A stretch of 64,000 bases of DNA from Diplonema japonicum (GCA_964019335.1 OZ025699.1:434001-498000), one strand, 5' to 3'. Shown: positions 9,812 to 18,947, counted from the first letter of the stretch. Numbers and translations: made by a program. The notes: generated by a model not told the origin, from the sequence alone.

Positions 9812-9998
9812 CTAGTTCCCACAACGGACAGTTCCAGGATAGCAGAACTGAGCAGTGCCTGTGTCTCTGCCACTCAGACTACCTGAACCACATCGCCCAT
9901 CTTTTTTATGTGTTAAAATCTTTCAAAACGGTTTATCACTTTAGTGTCTTCCTCTTTCATTTCCCCCAATTACTCTTATTAACTCATCACACCACAAA

Positions 9999-10000
9999 AG
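9999..10000 (+). promoter_or_regulatory. candidate SL trans-splice acceptor
   Basis: AG at the end of ACAAAAG, 4 bases before the ATG at 10004 and downstream of a TC-rich stretch (about 9945-9990). Very short leader; inferred only. Confidence 0.3.
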
Positions 10001-10003
10001 AAC

Positions 10004-10744
10004 ATGCGCTTCGATCAGCTGACACTCAAGGTGCCCGACGTAGAAGGCACCACGAAGTTCTACTGCGACGTATTAGGCATGAAGGACACGGGTAAAGGGC
10101 TTGGATATGATGCTGGAGGACTGAAGCTTGTGCTGATTGAAGGAGATGAGAAGAGGAGCTCAACCGGGAAGGATGCCTACTGGAAGATAGGCATCACTGT
10201 GAAGGATTTGGATGCGGTTGTGAAGATCGTACGGGAGGCAGGTGTCGAGGTATCACAGCCAGCGCAGTTCAAGGATATTGGTTATCTGTGCCACCTACGC
10301 GACCCAGCAGGGCTCGGCATCGAGCTAATGCAGCAGGGGTTCGAAGGGCATGCTAAACCAGCTGGAACCCTCAGTGAGCAGGCCACGCTTGCTCACATCA
10401 CTTTAAGGGTTGCTGACTTGGACAAAGCACGCTGTCTGTGCGAGACAGATCTTGGCATGAGGCTCATGTCCGTGCAGCCTGTTCCTGAGTACAACTTCAC
10501 ACTCTACTTCTACACTTGGTCAGAAGAGGCCTTACCTGACTCCGACCTTAAGGCGGTGAGCAACCGCGAGTGGCTGTGGGCGCGCCCATACGCCCTCCTT
10601 GAGATACAACATCTTGAGAAGGCCACACCAGCTGATATCCGAGTGACACCTCCTTCTGAAGCCGGGCCTGTCAGCATCCACTGCTGTGACTCTGCCAATC
10701 CCGCTAAGACCCATGTGCTCACCAACAGCGATATCGATCTTTGA
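10004..10744 (+). CDS. Glyoxalase I-like two-domain VOC protein
   Basis: 246 residues with two tandem betaalphabetabetabeta modules of the vicinal-oxygen-chelate fold. The first begins DQLTLKVPDVEGTTKFYCDVLGM and the second AHITLRVADLDKA. The four positions expected to hold the metal are Gln5, Glu107 (GIELMQ), His131 and Glu200 (ALLEIQH). This is the same Gln-Glu-His-Glu order as in single-chain human glyoxalase I, which isomerises the methylglyoxal-glutathione hemithioacetal to S-lactoylglutathione. Euglenozoa commonly use trypanothione or related thiols, so the thiol partner cannot be named. No targeting signal is obvious, suggesting cytosol. Other VOC enzymes (dioxygenase or epimerase types) cannot be excluded. 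Confidence 0.75.
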   Translation: MRFDQLTLKVPDVEGTTKFYCDVLGMKDTGKGLGYDAGGLKLVLIEGDEKRSSTGKDAYWKIGITVKDLDAVVKIVREAGVEVSQPAQFKDIGYLCHLRDPAGLGIELMQQGFEGHAKPAGTLSEQATLAHITLRVADLDKARCLCETDLGMRLMSVQPVPEYNFTLYFYTWSEEALPDSDLKAVSNREWLWARPYALLEIQHLEKATPADIRVTPPSEAGPVSIHCCDSANPAKTHVLTNSDIDL

Positions 10745-11010
10745 GAATGATACACATAGATTGAATATTGCAAGGAAATAATTTTATTGTTGGGAACCAA
10801 CAGACTTAAATTTGGCTTTGACGTGTTTGAGGAAGTTCACGACACACACCTTTCTGTTCCTTACTTTCTATATATCATCCACTGTTTAGCCTAACTTTTT
10901 TTTCTTTTCGACCCAAGATTCCCTTAGCTTAACTTAATTTGTGTTTGTTAGAGCAACTTCAAAAACTATAATTACATCAAAAACAGGATTATCATTAACT
11001 AATTATCAAG

Positions 11011-11778
11011 ATGATGCAGAGACTCGCTCTTCGTGGTGCCAGGACCCCCGCCCTGCGCACTCTTGAGAACTGCCCCATGTTCAAGGAGGAGTGGAAGATG
11101 AGCTTCCAGGAAGGTGACAAGATCGTGTCGCCGTGGCACGACGTTCCCCTTGTCGCGGAGGGCGGGCAGACCTTCAACTACCTGAACGAGATCCCGATTC
11201 ACACGAGGGCGAAGATGGAGGTGGCGACCAAGGTGGAAGGGAACCCCATCAAGCAGGACATCAAGAAGGGCAAGCTGAGGTTCTTCACGTATGGGGACAT
11301 CCCCTTCAACTACGGGTGCCTCCCGTCCACCTGGGAAGACCCGGACGTAAAGGTTCCCAGCTGCAACAACGCTTCTGGTGACAACGATCCTCTCGACGTG
11401 TGTGAGATCTCGGGTGTGCGCAAGGAGGTTGGTGAGATCACTCCCGTAAAGGCTCTGGGTGTGCTGGCCATGATCGACGAAGGTGAGACCGACTGGAAGC
11501 TCATTGCACTCCCCGCCACTGAGGAGTTCGCCCGTTTCAACACTCTGAAGGACCTCCAGGCCGACCCTGTCTACAACCAGAAGCTTGCCGACATCGTTCA
11601 CTGGTTCAGGTACTACAAGACCACCGACGGCAAGCCCGAGAACAGCTTCGGTTTCAACAGCGAGTACCAAAACGAGGACTTCGCCATGAAGGTCATCGAG
11701 GAGACCCACGAGCAATACGTGGATCTCGTCAGTGGCAAGGCCAACAACCCCAAGAACGTTTGGACCCCAAGCCTGTGA
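11011..11778 (+). CDS. Inorganic pyrophosphatase, class I, possibly mitochondrial
   Basis: 255 residues of the soluble family I pyrophosphatase, which hydrolyses PPi to two phosphates and drives biosynthetic reactions forward. The signature DNDPLDV (Asp124, Asp126, Asp129) and the downstream acidic DEGETDWK (Asp156, Asp161) supply the metal sites, and FFTYGDIPFNYGCLP is the conserved substrate-binding region. The first about 18 residues (MMQRLALRGARTPALRT) are basic, lack acidic residues and could form a mitochondrial presequence, so this may be an organellar form. Two ATGs are adjacent (11011, 11014); the first is used. The U6 gene begins about 130 bp after the stop. Confidence 0.93.
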   Translation: MMQRLALRGARTPALRTLENCPMFKEEWKMSFQEGDKIVSPWHDVPLVAEGGQTFNYLNEIPIHTRAKMEVATKVEGNPIKQDIKKGKLRFFTYGDIPFNYGCLPSTWEDPDVKVPSCNNASGDNDPLDVCEISGVRKEVGEITPVKALGVLAMIDEGETDWKLIALPATEEFARFNTLKDLQADPVYNQKLADIVHWFRYYKTTDGKPENSFGFNSEYQNEDFAMKVIEETHEQYVDLVSGKANNPKNVWTPSL

Positions 11779-11910
11779 TTTCATTCCAGTGATTTTAGCT
11801 ATTTTTTTTTTCTTGCTTATTTCTTCTCGTTGATGTCAGGTTCGGTTTCGGTTTCACTGTGTCTTATTGCTGAAGCACACACGCAGCAGAGACCCATCTT
11901 CTGTGGTTTC

Positions 11911-12024
11911 GTGTCCCTTGGAGTCCAGAAATGGAACATCCGTTAAAATTGGATCGATACAGAGAAGATTAGCATGGTCCCTGCGCAAGGATGACACGCA
12001 TTAATCGAGAAAGTATCACCTTTT
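11911..12024 (+). ncRNA. U6 spliceosomal snRNA
   Basis: The central and 3' parts match U6: ACAGAGAAGATTAGCATGG with the ACAGAG box and AGC triad, then CCCTGCGCAAGGATGACACG forming the internal stem-loop, ending in a T-run. The 5' part (GTGTCCCTTGG... through ACATCCG) resembles the CCCTT...GGACATCC 5' domain of kinetoplastid U6, but the 5' end is approximate. U6 pairs with the 5' splice site and U2 in the catalytic core, needed for both cis-splicing (five-exon gene at 59739) and SL trans-splicing. No TATA box is visible upstream. In trypanosomes a divergent tRNA provides the promoter, but no tRNA fits in the 130 bp upstream here. Confidence 0.95.
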
Positions 12025-12029
12025 TTTTT
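12021..12029 (+). terminator. Pol III T-run terminator of U6
   Basis: Nine consecutive T immediately after the U6 sequence, as expected for RNA polymerase III termination. Confidence 0.85.
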
Positions 12030-12261
12030 CCCGAAAATGCTGCCAAGGGCTTCGGTTCAATTTTAGCTGACTCAATCTTTCTTCGTTGTCGTTGCAAATC
12101 GTTGCAAAACATGGCCAAGCGTCGGAAGGATGAAAGTTTTTCATTTGCTTGGTTGTGTTTCAGGGGGGCATCCTTGCGCTCGGGAAGAAGCCATAGGCAA
12201 TGACCTAACAGGGACGCCATGGTGAGATTGCTGGTTGAAAACTACCCAATTACCCGCTTGT

Positions 12262-12323
12262 CAGCACTACGGTGCTGTTCAAGCAATTTCTCAAGCTGCT
12301 TCTGAGCAGTTCATACTTTTTTT
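12262..12323 (+). other. two hairpins followed by a T-run; possible small RNA
   Basis: CAGCAC-TACG-GTGCTG (12262-12277) is a perfect stem capped by a UACG tetraloop. CTGCT-TCTG-AGCAG (12296-12309) is a second perfect stem, and T7 follows at 12317-12323. The arrangement fits the 3' part of a short Pol III transcript downstream of U6, but no family is recognised. Confidence 0.35.
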
Positions 12324-12371
12324 AAAACAGTGAGATTATGTCACAACCAACACAGGGAGGACAGATTTCAA

Positions 12372-12450
12372 CAAGAAAGAAACAAATCCCGAAAACCTAA
12401 ATAAATGTCGCACTATCTAGAGCTTCAGGACAAGTAAGAGGAGCACTGCT
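12372..12450 (+). repeat. diverged repeat related to 18948-19012
   Basis: AAGAAAGAAACAAAT, ATGTCGC and ACAAG.AAGAGGAG occur in the same order in both places, with a gap of about 17 bases in one. Possibly remnants of the same dispersed element; alignment by eye only. Confidence 0.4.
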
Positions 12451-12975
12451 AGAAGGCAACCTGGACGAGATGGGGTAGCGTTGACTCTGGTGCAAGGTAC
12501 AGCAAGGGCTCTTCATGCTGCAGCGGAACACAACTGTGTCATCGCTTCTCCCGGTGTCAACAAAGTCTCTCCATTATGCCGCACTCATGCCGAACACACG
12601 GAAGTGAGGCTGTCGTATCTTTTGGGTTAAGTCAGGGGGAACCGAAAATGGGTGTATCCACTCCGACGACTGCTGCTCCAGGTGGCGGGTTATACGTGAT
12701 GTGAAACCAAGCTTCGATCGCGTCTGTTTATGCAGGAAGTCTCTTTAGCAACCTGAAGGTTCTTCTTAACCCTTTCCCCTCCTTTTTTTTTATAAGTACC
12801 CAGTCTCGAAGAAGTGCTTCTTCTTCCACCTAGAGCTGATATAGGCAATACATGAAGGAGTTCCCTCCAGTGCAATGTGCGGATGAAGTTCTTTCTTAAT
12901 AGCAACTCGCCCCTTCTGAAAGTGATTCTTCTTTTTTTTCTTTATGTGGTATCTTCTTGTCACTCACTTTCCTTC

Positions 12976-12977
12976 AG
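12976..12977 (+). promoter_or_regulatory. candidate SL trans-splice acceptor
   Basis: AG at the end of CACTTTCCTTCAG, preceded by more than 30 bases rich in T and C, 35 bases before the ATG at 13012. One of the best-looking acceptors in the window; inferred. Confidence 0.5.
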
Positions 12978-13011
12978 CTCCAAATAAAGCACGTAACAAG
13001 CTCACAACAAC

Positions 13012-16000
13012 ATGGACCTTAACGATCTGGTAGACCTCAATGACCAAAGTGAGGACGAGGTGGACCCCCTCAGTACAGTTGTCGATATCGATGACGAAGA
13101 AGCCCCGTTAGCTGGTGTGTACGAAGACGAGGCCGGGGTGTGGTGGGTGGTGTGCCCCAATCCTCTGACGGCAGTCTCCTGCAGCACAGCTGAAAAGATC
13201 CGCGTTTACCCCTCTGAACCCAGATGGAGCAGATGGAAGAAAATCACCTACACCGAACAGCTCTCCGAGGGCAAAACCGTCATGTCCCCCGACAACCCCG
13301 ATCGCGTCTCTGAAATGCGGGCAGTGTTCAAGGCAGTAATGTTTCCCTACCTTGGAAAGTCGGGGAAGGTCATCGATGTAATGAAGGACTCTGTTCGAAT
13401 GGAGATCAACGGGGCCAGGATGTGTTTCGACCTCGACCTCTTCCCGAAGACCTTTGAGAGACTCTGCCCCCAAGGATGCTCCCTCAAATCCTTTCTAACA
13501 AAGAACGACAACATGATGCACACTTGCGACTGCTGCTTTTCTCAATTCGGGGATCGAACACCTCTGTTCGGGTGCAGGGCACACGACTACGACCTGTGTC
13601 TGTACTGCAGCGGGATGGAACCTAGTGTGAAGGCGGGGACTAAGGTGGTTCGAGGCCCCACATGGGTCTGGAACGACCAAGACGGCGGGGAGTACAGACA
13701 GGGCACCGTGCAAAAGATCGAGCATAGTTGGGTGAGCGTTCGCTGGGACACCGGGGAGACGAACCAATACAGGAGTGCGCCCTTCTGCGATGTGATGGCC
13801 AACGACTCAGAAATCAATGTCAATCAAGACAGCCAAGAGAAGCGTAAGATATTAGCCCAGAAGCGCAACACCGCAAGGGAAAAGTCCTTCATGCCACACT
13901 GCAAGTACAACCCACGCAATGGGTTCCACTTCACGAACTTGCTTCCCAGAATGAAGGTGGGAGACGGCAAGAAGACGATAACCCCCACTGTCGCAGGCCC
14001 TTGCAGCGTGTTCCTCGAGGAAACCCTCAAAGGGAGCGTCTCGTGCAGCTTTGAAGCGACCAAGCTGTCGCCCGGTGGGAAGATGTGGTTTGGTATCGAA
14101 GTAGGTAAAATCGAGAAAGGGTACGCTTCTCGCAACATAGGGACGGTTGGCTCACTGGCGCTGATGTGCACGGAGGAAGAGTGCTATGCCATCAACAACG
14201 AGAAGAGGGACACGGACAAGCATAGCTGCCCTCCTCTGGAGAATGGTGATGTGGTGACGGTTTCTGTGAGGGAAGGGGAGATTTCTTTCTTTAAAAACAA
14301 GGATTTTGTCTGCGGTGGCTTCGGTTTTGGAAAAGATATGACGTACAAGTTCGGGGTGTCTGTGGAGACAGTGGGTGACGTGGTGACACTGGTGGAGACA
14401 ATGGACTGCAACCTGCCTGAGCTGCCATCACTGGAATACAAGCCGGAGGAGGGTTTACACTTCACAGACTTGCTGTCGAGCATGGAGATGAGCGAAGACA
14501 AGAAGACCGTGAAGCGTGTTACCGCTGATCAGCCCTGCAGCGTGTATGTTGCGGAGACCCTCCGGGGGGACACCTTGTGCAGCTTTGAGGTGAAAAAATT
14601 GACACCCGGTGAATCAATGTGGTTCGGCATCGAAAGCGTACCCATCAGCCCCACCCTTCATAAGCGCAATATTGGTGAGGTCGGATCGCTGGCACTGCTT
14701 TGCACGAGTGATGAGTGTTACCCCATCAACTCAGGGAAGAGGGTGAAAGACAAAGGGACGTGTCCTCCTTTGACAGAGGGAGACGTGGTGACTGTGTCTG
14801 TGAAGGACGGCAGGGAGATCTCTTTCTACAAGAACAACGAGTACATTTGCGGTAGTTTCGGCTTCAAGGAGGCTAAGCCCTACAAGTTCGGTGTCTCTGT
14901 GGCAGCTGTGGGTGACGCTGTGACACTGGTGAAGTGCAACGACTCGTCCCAAATACCGGATGCCGAGTACAAGCAGGAGGAAGGGTTCCACTTCTCGGAC
15001 TTGTTGCCCAGCATGAAAGTGAGCGACGACAAGAAAACCTTAACCTGCACTGAAGCGAAGCCTTGCAGCCCCTTCGTTGCTGAAACCCTAGGGGGCGACT
15101 CTTGGTGCAGCTTTGAAGTAACTAAGCTGTCGCCAGATGGGAAGATGCGGTTCGGCATTGAGATCGGCACTGTGAACAGCTCCTTCCACAAGCACGACCT
15201 TGGAGAAATCAGCTCGCTGGCACTGCTCTGCACAACTGAAACATGCTACACTGTGCAGAACGCCAAGAAGGTGAAGAACAAACGGAGCACCGACGGTATT
15301 AAGGAAGGCGATGTGGTGACAGTGGTCGTGAGAGACGAGGAGATCTCCTTTTTCAAAAACAGAGAGTACATCTGCGGGGGCTTCGGCTTCAGTGGATACG
15401 TGACCTACAAGTACGGTGCATCCATGAGCACGGTTGGGGATGTTGTGACGATCGTAGGCTACGACAACCCTTCTCAGATCCCGTCGCAGGAATACAAGCC
15501 AGAGGAAGGCCTCCATTTTTCCAACGTGCTGCCCAGTATGGATGTAAGCGACGACGAGAAGACCCTGACACGCACCGCAGAGCAGCCGTGCACCGCTTTC
15601 TGCAAGGAGACCCTCCGTGAGACTGTTCTGTGCGGCTTCAAGGTGGTGAAGTTGTCACCCAACGGGAAGATGCGGTTCGGTGTCGAGTGTGGTGAGATCA
15701 AAAACGAGTCGCGCTTCGGAAAGCACATGGGAGAGGCAGGGTCCCTTGCGCTGTCCTGCTCGGATACGAAAAAGTGCCGCCCTATCAACAACGGGAAACA
15801 CATCAAAGACAAGGGCGAGGGTCCACCCTTAAAGGAAGGTGACGTGGTGATGATCGCTGTTCGCAGCGGCGATATTTCATTTTACGTGAACGGGCAATAT
15901 GTCAGCGGTGGCTTTAGCTTTGCAGAAGACTTAGAGTACAAGTACGGGGTGTCCATAGGTACGGTGGGTGACGCGGTGGAAATTGTGCAAGTGACGGACC

Positions 16001-17751
16001 CACGCCCTGTCCTGGGGGAAGCGGAGTACGTCGAAGACGAGGGGTTCCACCTGATAGATTTCGAGGACGGGAAGATGACGCGCGACGGTGCAAAGCAGAC
16101 ATTCGTCACGAAAGAGCTTATGGGGGTGAGCGATGAAACGCGGACAGTGCATTTCAAGGTGGCGATGGAGGGCGAGCTTGTTTTTGGGGTCTTCGGGAAG
16201 GAACTCGTGAAGGGACAAGAAGTGCCGCTCCAAGACCAGCCGGGGTCCTGTGGGCTTGTTGTCAAGATTGGTAAATCGAAGGCAAAACTCTCGTTCGGAA
16301 GGGAAGTGAAGCTTCCTGCGAAGGTGAAGCGTGATGACATCTTCTCCGTTAAAGTGGAGAACGAGTCAGGTGCAATCAGCTTCTACCTGAACAAGAAGCT
16401 TGTCGACAGGTCTACCTCTGTGAGCGGGATGTACAGGTTCGGCATCACACTGTGCGAACAGGGCGACCACGTAGTGCTGCTTAAGAACCTGGACGATGTT
16501 TCAGACTGTGACACCGACAGCAGCGACGATAATGGTGGCAACGAGAAAGCCAGCACTTCGAGTCTTCTGCAAGAGCTGTTTCAGCGAGCACAGGAAAACG
16601 GAGATTATGATCAGCTTCAGACACTCTTGCAACACGTGCAAAAACAAGGGAATGCCAACAGCGACAAAGAAGACAGCGACAACGGCAACGAAGAAGAAGA
16701 CGACAAGGACAAAGAAGAGGGACAAGAAACGGACGTTACAGGCCAGATGAAAATGTTGATGCAGTTAATGGGTGGGATGCTATCAGGTGAACAAGAAGAC
16801 AGCGACAGCGACAGCGACAACGAAGAAGAAAACGACAAGGACAAAGAAGAGGGACAATTAGGTGGGATGCTATCAGGTGAGCAAGACAGCGACGACAAGC
16901 ACAAGGACGGCAACCCATCAGCCGCCGAGGCCAGTGATTCCGACAGCCAGAGCGACGAGAGCGAAGAGAACAGCAACGAGGCCGCCTTGAAGCTGCTGAC
17001 AGATCTCGGAGCGCTGCAGGGTAGAAAGACCGAACAGGTACCCAGCTCTGAAGCAATCTACGAACTTTTGAAAAAGACGAACCAGATCTTCGAGGAAAGC
17101 GAACTTCCTCCACAAAGCACGTGGGAAAAGCTCGGCTGTGGCGGGTTCGGTACCGTGTACAAGACGAAGTACAAGAGCTTCGATGTTGCCGTGAAGGTTC
17201 AGAGCGGCAAGGACCTCGAAGAGTACAACCGTGAGGTGAAGATGGCGATGGATATGGAGAGGGTCGAGAATGCTGTGAAGATCTTTGGCTTTGTCCCGAA
17301 AATGCGTGCGATCGTGATGAAGTACTACCCAGACGGGGACCTTGAGACGTACGTGAAGAATGGGGGGCTGAAAACGCGGGAAGAAAAGTACAAGATGATG
17401 CACAACCTTGTGAAGGGACTGGAAGTCATGACGAGCGGGGTCGTGCACATCAGTCCGAAACCAAGGAATATCCTGATCGACAAATGTGAGCCTGCCATCG
17501 CTGACCTTACAAAGAGCAAAGATGCCAAGAGCGCCACGGAGAAGGACGATGTGCACGCCTGTGGCATGATCTTCTACTTCATCTTGACTGGCGGGGTCTG
17601 GCCCGAGAAGACCCAGCCCGACCTCGAGCATGAGGCCTTATTGAGCGATAAGGAGTCAGTCGATATCCTGAGTGAGTGTTTCGCGTGTAAGGCAGACGAG
17701 CGCCCTACTCTTGCGAAACTCATTAAGAAGTTCAACCCTTCAGATCCGTAA
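13012..17751 (+). CDS. ZZ-MIB/HERC2-(SPRY/neuralized-like)x5-pseudokinase protein
   Basis: 1,579 residues, no introns. After an acidic N-terminus, residues about 171-199 form a ZZ-type zinc finger (CDCC...C...CLYC). Residues 205-250 form a MIB/HERC2 domain (VVRGPTWVWNDQDGGE...GTV...WVSVRWDTGETNQYR); together they are the substrate-recognition pair of Mindbomb and HERC2. Five repeats of about 175 residues follow (starting near 300, 475, 652, 827 and, divergent, 1005), each with a GFHFTNLLP-like start, a MWFGIE strand and ISFYKNNEYICGGFGF, suggestive of SPRY or neuralized-type beta sandwiches. An acidic Asp/Glu/Lys linker (about 1165-1340) leads to a C-terminal kinase fold (about 1366-1579). 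Its glycine loop (GCGGFGTVY) and VAVK lysine (about 1395) are intact, but HRD reads HIS and DFG reads DLT. The catalytic Asp is missing, so it is probably a pseudokinase. No RING domain is present, so ligase activity is not predicted. Confidence 0.8.
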   Translation: MDLNDLVDLNDQSEDEVDPLSTVVDIDDEEAPLAGVYEDEAGVWWVVCPNPLTAVSCSTAEKIRVYPSEPRWSRWKKITYTEQLSEGKTVMSPDNPDRVSEMRAVFKAVMFPYLGKSGKVIDVMKDSVRMEINGARMCFDLDLFPKTFERLCPQGCSLKSFLTKNDNMMHTCDCCFSQFGDRTPLFGCRAHDYDLCLYCSGMEPSVKAGTKVVRGPTWVWNDQDGGEYRQGTVQKIEHSWVSVRWDTGETNQYRSAPFCDVMANDSEINVNQDSQEKRKILAQKRNTAREKSFMPHCKYNPRNGFHFTNLLPRMKVGDGKKTITPTVAGPCSVFLEETLKGSVSCSFEATKLSPGGKMWFGIEVGKIEKGYASRNIGTVGSLALMCTEEECYAINNEKRDTDKHSCPPLENGDVVTVSVREGEISFFKNKDFVCGGFGFGKDMTYKFGVSVETVGDVVTLVETMDCNLPELPSLEYKPEEGLHFTDLLSSMEMSEDKKTVKRVTADQPCSVYVAETLRGDTLCSFEVKKLTPGESMWFGIESVPISPTLHKRNIGEVGSLALLCTSDECYPINSGKRVKDKGTCPPLTEGDVVTVSVKDGREISFYKNNEYICGSFGFKEAKPYKFGVSVAAVGDAVTLVKCNDSSQIPDAEYKQEEGFHFSDLLPSMKVSDDKKTLTCTEAKPCSPFVAETLGGDSWCSFEVTKLSPDGKMRFGIEIGTVNSSFHKHDLGEISSLALLCTTETCYTVQNAKKVKNKRSTDGIKEGDVVTVVVRDEEISFFKNREYICGGFGFSGYVTYKYGASMSTVGDVVTIVGYDNPSQIPSQEYKPEEGLHFSNVLPSMDVSDDEKTLTRTAEQPCTAFCKETLRETVLCGFKVVKLSPNGKMRFGVECGEIKNESRFGKHMGEAGSLALSCSDTKKCRPINNGKHIKDKGEGPPLKEGDVVMIAVRSGDISFYVNGQYVSGGFSFAEDLEYKYGVSIGTVGDAVEIVQVTDPRPVLGEAEYVEDEGFHLIDFEDGKMTRDGAKQTFVTKELMGVSDETRTVHFKVAMEGELVFGVFGKELVKGQEVPLQDQPGSCGLVVKIGKSKAKLSFGREVKLPAKVKRDDIFSVKVENESGAISFYLNKKLVDRSTSVSGMYRFGITLCEQGDHVVLLKNLDDVSDCDTDSSDDNGGNEKASTSSLLQELFQRAQENGDYDQLQTLLQHVQKQGNANSDKEDSDNGNEEEDDKDKEEGQETDVTGQMKMLMQLMGGMLSGEQEDSDSDSDNEEENDKDKEEGQLGGMLSGEQDSDDKHKDGNPSAAEASDSDSQSDESEENSNEAALKLLTDLGALQGRKTEQVPSSEAIYELLKKTNQIFEESELPPQSTWEKLGCGGFGTVYKTKYKSFDVAVKVQSGKDLEEYNREVKMAMDMERVENAVKIFGFVPKMRAIVMKYYPDGDLETYVKNGGLKTREEKYKMMHNLVKGLEVMTSGVVHISPKPRNILIDKCEPAIADLTKSKDAKSATEKDDVHACGMIFYFILTGGVWPEKTQPDLEHEALLSDKESVDILSECFACKADERPTLAKLIKKFNPSDP
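16727..16900 (+). repeat. internal duplication in the acidic linker
   Basis: The block encoding GGMLSGEQ plus acidic residues and DKDKEEGQ occurs twice, nearly identical at DNA level, inside the 13012-17751 gene. It is a recent in-frame tandem duplication in disordered sequence. Confidence 0.75.
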
Positions 17752-17995
17752 AGTGGGCCCCGCCTACAAACCCTTTTCGTCATTTTGCGGGCGGTGATCA
17801 GACGCTTTACGAATCTGAGGCGTTTTGCTTTAAATCTTTTTTTATTCTCCCCCCCCCCCCTTTTTTACTTGAAGAAAAGCATATTTTTGATAATGAATTG
17901 TTGGCCGGCTATGCACAAACAATCGACTGGGTCTCTTTTTTCTTTTTTTTACTTTCCCCCCCCCCCTCTTTTTTTGCTCCATTTTTTATTCCATG
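17752..17995. other. 3' flank with pyrimidine runs
   Basis: C- and T-runs and short unique DNA, no gene. Ends at the 5' junction of the truncated LINE copy. Confidence 0.6.
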
Positions 17996-18200
17996 CATCT
18001 TCGCCACCCACTCCACGCACGACAAGCTGATGGAACTGAAAGCCGCTTACAAGCGAGACCGCATCACACGACTCCGCAAGACGCTCAAGGCCTCGATTGG
18101 AACGAAAGCAATGCTCCAGAAGGGGTGTATAAATAGATAGCCCCCCCCAACCCACCCAAGGGCGGCCCTCCATGAGGGGGTTTGTCCTGCACTTTGAGTT
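17996..18200 (+). mobile_element. 205-bp 5'-truncated LINE copy
   Basis: Matches 58803-59007, the 3' end of the long LINE copy, over 205 bases with a single difference visible by eye (T for A just before GTATAAATAG). It carries the end of the last coding frame, the C-run and the 3' hairpin, and ends exactly at ACTTTGAGTT. Unlike the long copy it is followed by ATTCCCC, not a T-run. The near identity points to very recent retrotransposition. Confidence 0.95.
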
Positions 18201-18381
18201 ATTCCCCTTTTTCTTCTGTAAGAAGTGTTGGGCATGTGAGGCAGACGATCACCTTGGTTATCATGCTCAGCTACATTCTTTCCCCCCCCTTTTTTTTTCT
18301 CTCCCCTTTTCTTTTTCTCCCCCCCCCCTTATTTTTTTAGCTTAAAGACTGTTATTGCAGGCCTTTCGTTTTTTAAGATGA

Positions 18382-18517
18382 GCAACTCCTCCCTAAGCGA
18401 GTTGCTTTGAAACTGGGTGTCAACACCCTGACATGAGGACCTTTAAAAATTCTAGGGCCGGAGTTGCTGCAAGGGATTGACAACCGCTAGCCTCCAGGCC
18501 CTTGCAGTAAGCAACTC
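18382..18517 (+). other. cluster of three stem-loops; possible structured RNA
   Basis: GCAACTC/GAGTTGC (18382-18405), GGGTGT-CA-ACACCC (18415-18428) and a 15-bp stem GAGTTGC.TGCAAGGG with its complement (18461-18475 and 18499-18517, 4-base bulge) follow each other within 136 bp. The GAGTTGC motif is used in two stems, so alternative pairing is possible. No RNA family recognised. Confidence 0.45.
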
Positions 18518-18947
18518 GTGAAGAACATTGTTGGCTTACCGGGGACATTATCTGACCCATGAACACAAACAGCGCAATGAGGAATGCTGTGCACCCCCCT
18601 TTTTTTATTCCATGTCTCTCACTTCTTGTTACAAGTCCCTGTTGCCACCATGGAGCCTGCACAGTCACAAAAATAGTGGCCCCAAAAAAAAGAAACAAAA
18701 TATGGTCAAGAAAAAAAAAAAAAAAAAAAAACACTAAACCAGGCCACTAAAAAACCTTTTGGGAATCGTGTTTTTTTTGACAAAATAGTAGTGAAATAAT
18801 GGACCATCTTATTTATCCCACTTGTCACACACTAACGTTTAGCAAGAAGACTTCCCCCCCCTTTTTCTTTTCTCTTCTCCCTCCTCCTCTTCCCGTGGTT
18901 TTGACCTTTTATTTCCTTGTCTTCCTCGCGGCTTTTAAACACATTAC

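Larger units (their letters stand above)
12030..12975. other. intergenic region after U6
   Basis: No protein gene is supported. It holds two short hairpins and a T7 run (12262-12323) and a stretch around 12372-12450 that resembles 18948-19012. The reverse open frames crossing U6 and 12690-12905 have no recognisable content. Confidence 0.6.

Noticed and set aside
12045-12065. GGTTCAATTTT as part of a tRNA gene
   Set aside because: No cloverleaf can be drawn around it, and no A box is present at the right distance.
11969-12220. 83-residue minus-strand open frame
   Set aside because: It overlaps the U6 snRNA gene, which explains the sequence better.
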